A program made the translations under genes and the position numbers. Under the pieces are notes generated by a model, which did no database searches, was not told the origin of the DNA, and saw nothing but the letters and a program-made list of their open reading frames with translations. A stretch of 9,223 bases of DNA from Bifidobacteriaceae bacterium (GTDB taxonomy: Bacteria; Actinomycetota; Actinomycetes; Actinomycetales; WQXJ01): the NCBI GenBank assembly GCA_031276585.1, contig JAISMT010000097.1, positions 1 through 9,223 on the forward strand, read 5' to 3'. Positions 6,313 to 9,223 of this stretch are shown here, in pieces. Positions within the stretch are counted from its first letter, which is position 1. The number at the start of each line of letters is the position of its first letter.

Positions 6313-6860
6313 GGATTGGGCGAGGCAAGAAGCCTGGGCAAGCTGACGATGCTGCTACCAGTGGTTCGCTCAAACCGCATAAAGGACTGTTTCTTGGGGT
6401 GGCCATAATTGCCGTGTTTGGAGTGGTGGTAGCAGGGCTGGTGTTTTGGGGTTTTCAATGGGTGTTCCCGACCCCCGAAGAGACCGACGCCACCGCTTGG
6501 CTGTATAACTTGGTCCGGTCCACTATTGCCGTGGTCGGGGTGCTAACCGGCGGAGGGGCGGCCTTTATTGCTTACCGTCGCCAACGGGCATTCGAAATTC
6601 AAACCAAGCTGGACCGAACCCGTTTAGACACCGAACGGTATATGCGGGCGGTTGACCAGCTGGGTAACTCAGCTCCGGCGATTCGGCTGGGTGGCATTTA
6701 TGCTTTGGAGCACCTGGCGAAGGAATCAGGACCAATTCAAGAGATGATTGTTGAGGTCCTGGCCGGATTCACCCGTAATAGCATCGCCGAATTGAAACTG
6801 TCTGTTGACTCGGGAGACCACGTATCAAACGAGGATAAGCCGGGTGAGGGAAATGATTAA
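6309..6860 (+). CDS. Two-helix membrane protein, N-terminal half of a pentapeptide-type membrane protein
   Basis: This is a 183-residue membrane protein of unknown function. Seen: a basic cytoplasmic N-terminus, a helix at about 26-49 (GLFLGVAIIAVFGVVVAGLV), a short loop with PTPEETDATAW, a second helix at about 68-87, then a cytoplasmic segment with the conserved block RYMRAVDQLGNSAPAIRLGG at about 110-129, YALEHLAKES, and IVEVLAGFTR at 147-156. In actinobacterial relatives this block is usually followed, in the same polypeptide, by a 'PTDVQAALTVL' segment and pentapeptide repeats. Here those lie in the next frame, starting 8 nt before this stop codon. The start has AAAAGG 5 nt upstream. The last 25 residues (AELKLSVDSGDHVSNEDKP..) look like an unstructured linker. 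Either this is a natural two-cistron version or a one-base frame lesion has split one gene. Confidence 0.75.
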   Translation: MRIGRGKKPGQADDAATSGSLKPHKGLFLGVAIIAVFGVVVAGLVFWGFQWVFPTPEETDATAWLYNLVRSTIAVVGVLTGGGAAFIAYRRQRAFEIQTKLDRTRLDTERYMRAVDQLGNSAPAIRLGGIYALEHLAKESGPIQEMIVEVLAGFTRNSIAELKLSVDSGDHVSNEDKPGEGND

Positions 6861-7419
6861 AGTCCCCACGGATGTCAAAGCAGCTATTACGGTTCTTTCC
6901 CGTTTGGCCAGTCAACATGGTGTTACGCCGGGCGATCTTTCTCAGGTGGACCTGTCAGGTACCGATCTATCTGGGTTTCGCTTGGCCAAGCTGAACCTGG
7001 TTGGCGCGAACCTGCGTAGCGCGAACCTGCGTAGCGCGGACCTGAGTGGCGCGGACCTGGGTGGTTCGGATCTGAGTCATACAGACCTGGGTGGTTCGGA
7101 CCTGGTTGGTGCGAACTTGCATAGCGCGGAGCTGAGCAATGCGCACCTGCGTGGCGCAAACCTGAGCTACTGGAGCCAGAGTGGCGAGAACCTGTTGGGC
7201 ACGAACCTGTGTGATGCGATCCTGTTTGGTGCAGATCTGTGTGATGCGGATCTGAGTGGCGCCCACCTACAGGGCGCGAACCTGTACGGCGCGAACCTCC
7301 GTGGCACGAAGCTAACCAAGTCTCAGGCCGCTCTGGCCCGGCAAGCGGGGGCTATAAATGTGCCGGATGACGCCGATTGTGAACCGGATTGGATCCAGTT
7401 AGAAACCGAGCTTCCCTAA
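6853..7419 (+). CDS. Pentapeptide-repeat protein
   Basis: This is a 188-residue protein. Residues 1-27 hold the PTDVKAAITVLSRLAS segment normally found just before the repeats. Residues 28-157 are 26 consecutive A(D/N)LXX units, predicted to stack into a right-handed square beta-helix of about 6.5 coils. Only unit 17 (SQSGE) lacks the central Leu, with the unusual NLSYW before it. Residues 158-188 form an acidic tail. The function is unknown; some pentapeptide proteins mimic DNA and bind gyrase, but nothing specific shows that here, and the membrane-linked N-terminal half argues for another role. The ATG at 6853 overlaps the TAA of the previous gene by 8 nt, with GAGG 3 nt upstream. A GTG at 6844 with GAGGA at 8-nt spacing is an equally good start and adds three residues. 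Confidence 0.8.
   Translation: MIKVPTDVKAAITVLSRLASQHGVTPGDLSQVDLSGTDLSGFRLAKLNLVGANLRSANLRSADLSGADLGGSDLSHTDLGGSDLVGANLHSAELSNAHLRGANLSYWSQSGENLLGTNLCDAILFGADLCDADLSGAHLQGANLYGANLRGTKLTKSQAALARQAGAINVPDDADCEPDWIQLETELP
7006..7035 (+). repeat. Exact tandem 15-bp duplication within the pentapeptide coding region
   Basis: Two identical copies of GCGAACCTGCGTAGC lie back to back, followed by diverged copies of the same 15-bp period (7036-7050, 7051-7065 and onward). Each copy encodes one five-residue unit. Exact identity at silent positions indicates recent expansion by slippage or unequal exchange rather than selection for protein alone. Confidence 0.85.
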
Positions 7420-7586
7420 CTTTCAAGCTCTTTGGCGACTGCTGGGGGAGAACTATGGGGGAACCTATCTACCCGGGGTAGGGTTGCTGCGGGGATTGGT
7501 TGAGTGCTTGGTTGCGCTTTGCCTAACTGCCGGTCCCCGGGAATCGTTTCCAACGGGCCCAATCAATTAGTCGAGGGAGAATCGCC
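7420..7586. other. Intergenic region between the pentapeptide gene and the AIM24-like gene
   Basis: 167 bp without a supportable gene. It contains a short symmetrical element CTACCC-G-GGGTAG at 7469-7481, not followed by T residues, so it is not a convincing terminator. No strong -35/-10 pair is visible. The end of the region carries GAGGGAGA, the ribosome site of the next gene. Confidence 0.4.
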
Positions 7587-8288
7587 ATGCAATTCCATAT
7601 CCGGACCGAGATGCAGTTCCCAATGGCCCGCGTTTTACTGAACCAGAGCGAGACGGCTCTTATTCAGCGCGGCTCAATGGTCTACAGCACGCCAGGGGTT
7701 GAACTTAACGCCCGGCTGAATGCCAGCGGTGAAGGCTTCGGTAAGTTTGTTAAAGCGGTGGCGCGCAGCGCCGTTTCGAACGAATCGGCTTTCATCACTG
7801 AGGTTGTTTGCCAGGCTCCCGCCGGTGAGGTCGCCATCGCCCCCACTTATCCGGGCACTATTGTCCAACTTGACGTGGGAGCCAACCAATATCGCCTGAA
7901 CGATGGCGCCTTCCTGGCTATGGACTCCTCCGTTGCGTACACTCTGGAGCGCCAAAACGTGGGCAAAGCGATTTTTGGCGGGCAGGGCGGTTTTTGGGTG
8001 AAGACCACCAACGGCCAAGGCGCCATGTTGGTCAACGCTTTCGGTTCTATCACCGAGATTCCGCTCAATAACGCCAACGGGTTTGTGGTAGATAACCGGC
8101 ACGTGGTGGCTTGGGACCGGAACTTGGATTACCACATTCAGATGCAAAGCGGTTTCTTTGGTTCCATTGGTACTGGCGAAGGCCTGGTCAATGTTTTCAG
8201 CGGCACCGGCAAGATTCTGATCCAGTCACTCAATTTGGAGACCTTTGCTGCTTCGATTAACCCGCTACTGCCGCAGCGTTCGTCCTGA
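7587..8288 (+). CDS. AIM24 / TIGR00266 family protein
   Basis: This is a soluble protein of 233 residues, mostly beta strands, matching the AIM24 family (DUF124, named after a yeast mitochondrial biogenesis factor), whose bacterial members have no established biochemical role. Seen: the opening MQFHIRTEMQFPMARVLL, then QRGSMVYSTPGVELNARLN (the family's 'GSMVYMS..' region), Gly-rich strand-turn repeats GEVAIAPTYPGTIVQL, the 'FLAMDSSVAYTLERQN' segment, GGQGGFWVKTTNGQG at about 133-147, and FSGTGKILIQSLN near the end. Family proteins are about 220-270 residues, so this one is full length. There is no signal peptide or membrane helix. The start codon follows GAGGGAGA at good spacing. It is on the same strand as the pentapeptide genes but 167 bp away, so it may be separately transcribed. 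Confidence 0.88.
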   Translation: MQFHIRTEMQFPMARVLLNQSETALIQRGSMVYSTPGVELNARLNASGEGFGKFVKAVARSAVSNESAFITEVVCQAPAGEVAIAPTYPGTIVQLDVGANQYRLNDGAFLAMDSSVAYTLERQNVGKAIFGGQGGFWVKTTNGQGAMLVNAFGSITEIPLNNANGFVVDNRHVVAWDRNLDYHIQMQSGFFGSIGTGEGLVNVFSGTGKILIQSLNLETFAASINPLLPQRSS

Positions 8289-8392
8289 CTCGGCATCGCC
8301 CAATGTAGTTATGGCGAAATCTTTCTATTAGGGTTATACCTGGTGGGTGGGGCGACTAAGACAGTTGTGCCCGTAGCTTCTAGGGGTTTTGT

Positions 8393-8398
8393 GAAAGG
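8393..8398 (+). promoter_or_regulatory. Ribosome binding site deciding the start at 8406
   Basis: GAAAGG ends 7 nt before the ATG at 8406. The frame is open back to a GTG at 8343, but that start has no ribosome site and would only add a 21-residue non-hydrophobic extension. Confidence 0.55.
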
Positions 8399-8405
8399 TG
8401 CGCCG

Positions 8406-8612
8406 ATGAATTCTCAAATTGAAGGTCCCAGAAACGGGGGTTCGGGGTCGAGGGCCGGGGCCATCATGGCCGCAACCAGCATGATCTTAGGTGCCATCTA
8501 CGTCATTTTGGGCATCCTGTTCGACGCTTGGGGTAAAGCTTGGGTCGTGTTCCTGCTGTACCCCGTGGTCCACGGGGTTTACGCAGTGCTCAACCGTGAC
8601 AACTCGCGCTAA
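8406..8612 (+). CDS. Small two-helix membrane protein, unknown function
   Basis: A 68-residue protein I do not recognise as a named family. Seen: a Gly/Ser-rich polar N-terminus of about 16 residues, a first hydrophobic helix at about 18-38 (AGAIMAATSMILGAIYVILG), a short turn DAWGKAW, a second helix at about 45-62 ending in YPVVHGVYAVL, and a charged tail NRDNSR. The predicted topology places both ends on the same side of the membrane. A well-placed GAAAGG ribosome site, a length typical of small actinobacterial membrane proteins, and a clean helix-turn-helix hydrophobic pattern argue that it is real. It lies 117 bp after the AIM24-like gene on the same strand, with a possible -10 TATACC near 8334-8339, and ends 7 bp before the convergent RloB-like gene. 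Confidence 0.65.
   Translation: MNSQIEGPRNGGSGSRAGAIMAATSMILGAIYVILGILFDAWGKAWVVFLLYPVVHGVYAVLNRDNSR
8561..8577. repeat. GC-rich 17-nt inverted repeat inside the small membrane protein gene
   Basis: CCCCGTGG-T-CCACGGGG is perfectly symmetrical about one base and can form a 7-bp hairpin with a GTC loop, followed by TTT. It encodes YPVVHG. The T-run is too short for a standard intrinsic terminator and the element lies about 35 bp before the stop codon. Confidence 0.5.
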
Positions 8613-8619
8613 AACCTCA

Positions 8620-9223
8620 TCACAAACAGCCTGTATCGGCACCTATGGCCTCTAATAACCTGAACATGCCCGAGGATGGATTGTTGTGCGGCATGGTTGC
8701 CGCGTTCTTGTTGTGCCGAGCTTCCAGTGTTTTGGCTCTTTGTATGGCTTGAGCGCGCTGCGGCATGTATTTGGACGGGTCAATGTGCTTTCCCGTTCTT
8801 CCGTCCTCGGTTCGGCTCTGTTGCTCAGCTTCACCCGTAGTGAGAAAAGCGGCTACGTCACGGAAGTGCATTATTAGCCACACTTCAAAGCACGGGTTGG
8901 ATACGGCAGCATGCACACCTTCTACGTCACGGGCTCGGTTAACTGCCTCAGCTAACTTAGGATGATGTTTAGGCCATTCAACATCGAAAAGGCACCAACA
9001 TTCGTCAACTTCCGAATCGCGTTTCTTAAGCGCGACAGCGTTATCTACCAATGTGTATGGGACTCCGTGAACGTCTGAAATTTCAATGTTTAGTGCGGTG
9101 TTGGAGGATACGCTGGGTAAGTTCCGTAGACCAATGACATAGTCAGGCTCAGACCCTTGGCCCTCACAAAAGATGACCACCGTGTGTTTTTCTGGACGCA
9201 CTCCTACTCGTCGTTTAAGACTC
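8620..9223 (-). CDS. RloB-family protein (TOPRIM-like), 5' end outside the window
   Basis: At least 201 residues, incomplete at its N-terminus. Seen: VVIFCEGQGSEPDY, the family opening strand with the Glu expected of a TOPRIM-type metal site; CWCLFDVEWPKHHP, where the second acidic motif reads D-x-E; SNPCFEVWLIMHF, the most diagnostic RloB block; KYMPQRAQAIQRA; and a final NNPSSGMFRLLEAI. The first possible start inside the window is a GTG at 9201, but the frame stays open to the edge and reads SLKRRVGVRPEK, matching the basic RxLKRRxGxR leader of RloB proteins, so the true start is upstream of the edge. RloB was first noted in type I restriction-modification loci and is usually encoded beside an AAA ATPase (RloA); a defence role by nucleolytic activity is inferred for the family, not proven here. 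It is transcribed toward the small membrane protein gene. Confidence 0.82.
   Translation of the reverse strand, partial: SLKRRVGVRPEKHTVVIFCEGQGSEPDYVIGLRNLPSVSSNTALNIEISDVHGVPYTLVDNAVALKKRDSEVDECWCLFDVEWPKHHPKLAEAVNRARDVEGVHAAVSNPCFEVWLIMHFRDVAAFLTTGEAEQQSRTEDGRTGKHIDPSKYMPQRAQAIQRAKTLEARHNKNAATMPHNNPSSGMFRLLEAIGADTGCL

Noticed and set aside
6848..6854. GGGAAAT slippery heptamer in register with the upstream frame at the pentapeptide junction
   Set aside because: A -1 shift there leads at once to a TGA. The repeat gene is in the +1 frame, so a -1 slippery site cannot join them.
6923..7266. Long open frames on the minus strand across the pentapeptide repeats (HPGP.. and TQVRATQV.. repeats)
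   Set aside because: They are antisense images of the 15-bp repeats; their periodic composition follows directly from the sense repeats.
7006..7320. CRISPR-like array suggested by the regular repeats
   Set aside because: The 15-bp period has no spacers and is fully explained by pentapeptide codons.
7469..7481. CTACCC-G-GGGTAG element as a terminator after the pentapeptide gene
   Set aside because: The single-base loop would force opening of inner pairs, and no T-run follows.
7674..8147. 157-codon minus-strand frame opposite the AIM24-like gene
   Set aside because: The sense strand encodes a complete AIM24 protein with a good ribosome site; the antisense frame has no motif.

Overview
The window most likely comes from a moderate-GC actinobacterium. 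The grounds are the frequent GTG start codons, the lipoprotein signal style, the 'RLGGIYALE' membrane/pentapeptide protein family that is common in Actinomycetota, and the AIM24-type protein. A placement near Actinomycetaceae is only a guess; nothing in the window (no rRNA, tRNA or marker gene) settles the genus.

Left part (148-6067, all on the minus strand). Read in transcription order, this part holds six units. They are a major facilitator transporter interrupted by one in-frame amber codon (6067-4934), a 250-bp spacer with a strong inverted repeat, a cysteine-hydrolase/N-carbamoylsarcosine amidase-type enzyme (4683-3976), a PuuE/allantoinase-like polysaccharide-deacetylase-fold enzyme (3963-3088), and the ATPase, permease and lipoprotein of an SsuABC/TauABC-type ABC importer (3091-148). 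The deacetylase, ATPase and permease genes overlap by 4 bases at each junction, so they are very probably translationally coupled. The lipoprotein gene sits apart behind a 113-bp gap that contains a 12-bp palindrome and a run of ten G. I read the module as uptake and hydrolysis of a small cyclic amide or ureide (allantoin, hydantoin, creatinine-derived or pyrimidine-derived), probably to obtain nitrogen. The substrate is not determined.

Right part (6309-8612, plus strand). A two-helix membrane protein (6309-6860) overlaps a 26-unit pentapeptide-repeat protein (6853-7419). These two parts are normally one polypeptide in related proteins, and removing a single base at the junction would fuse them. 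They are followed by an AIM24/TIGR00266 protein (7587-8288) and a 68-residue two-helix membrane protein (8406-8612).

Right edge (8620-9223, minus strand). This is a RloB-family (TOPRIM-like) gene whose 5' end lies beyond the window. It is the only piece with a likely link to phage defence, and its usual AAA-ATPase partner would lie outside the window.

There are no rRNA or tRNA genes, CRISPR arrays, insertion sequences or attachment sites that I can support. The main oddities are the two reading-frame lesions (nonsense codon in the transporter, frame break in the pentapeptide gene), the poly-G tract, and several palindromes in the intergenic regions.
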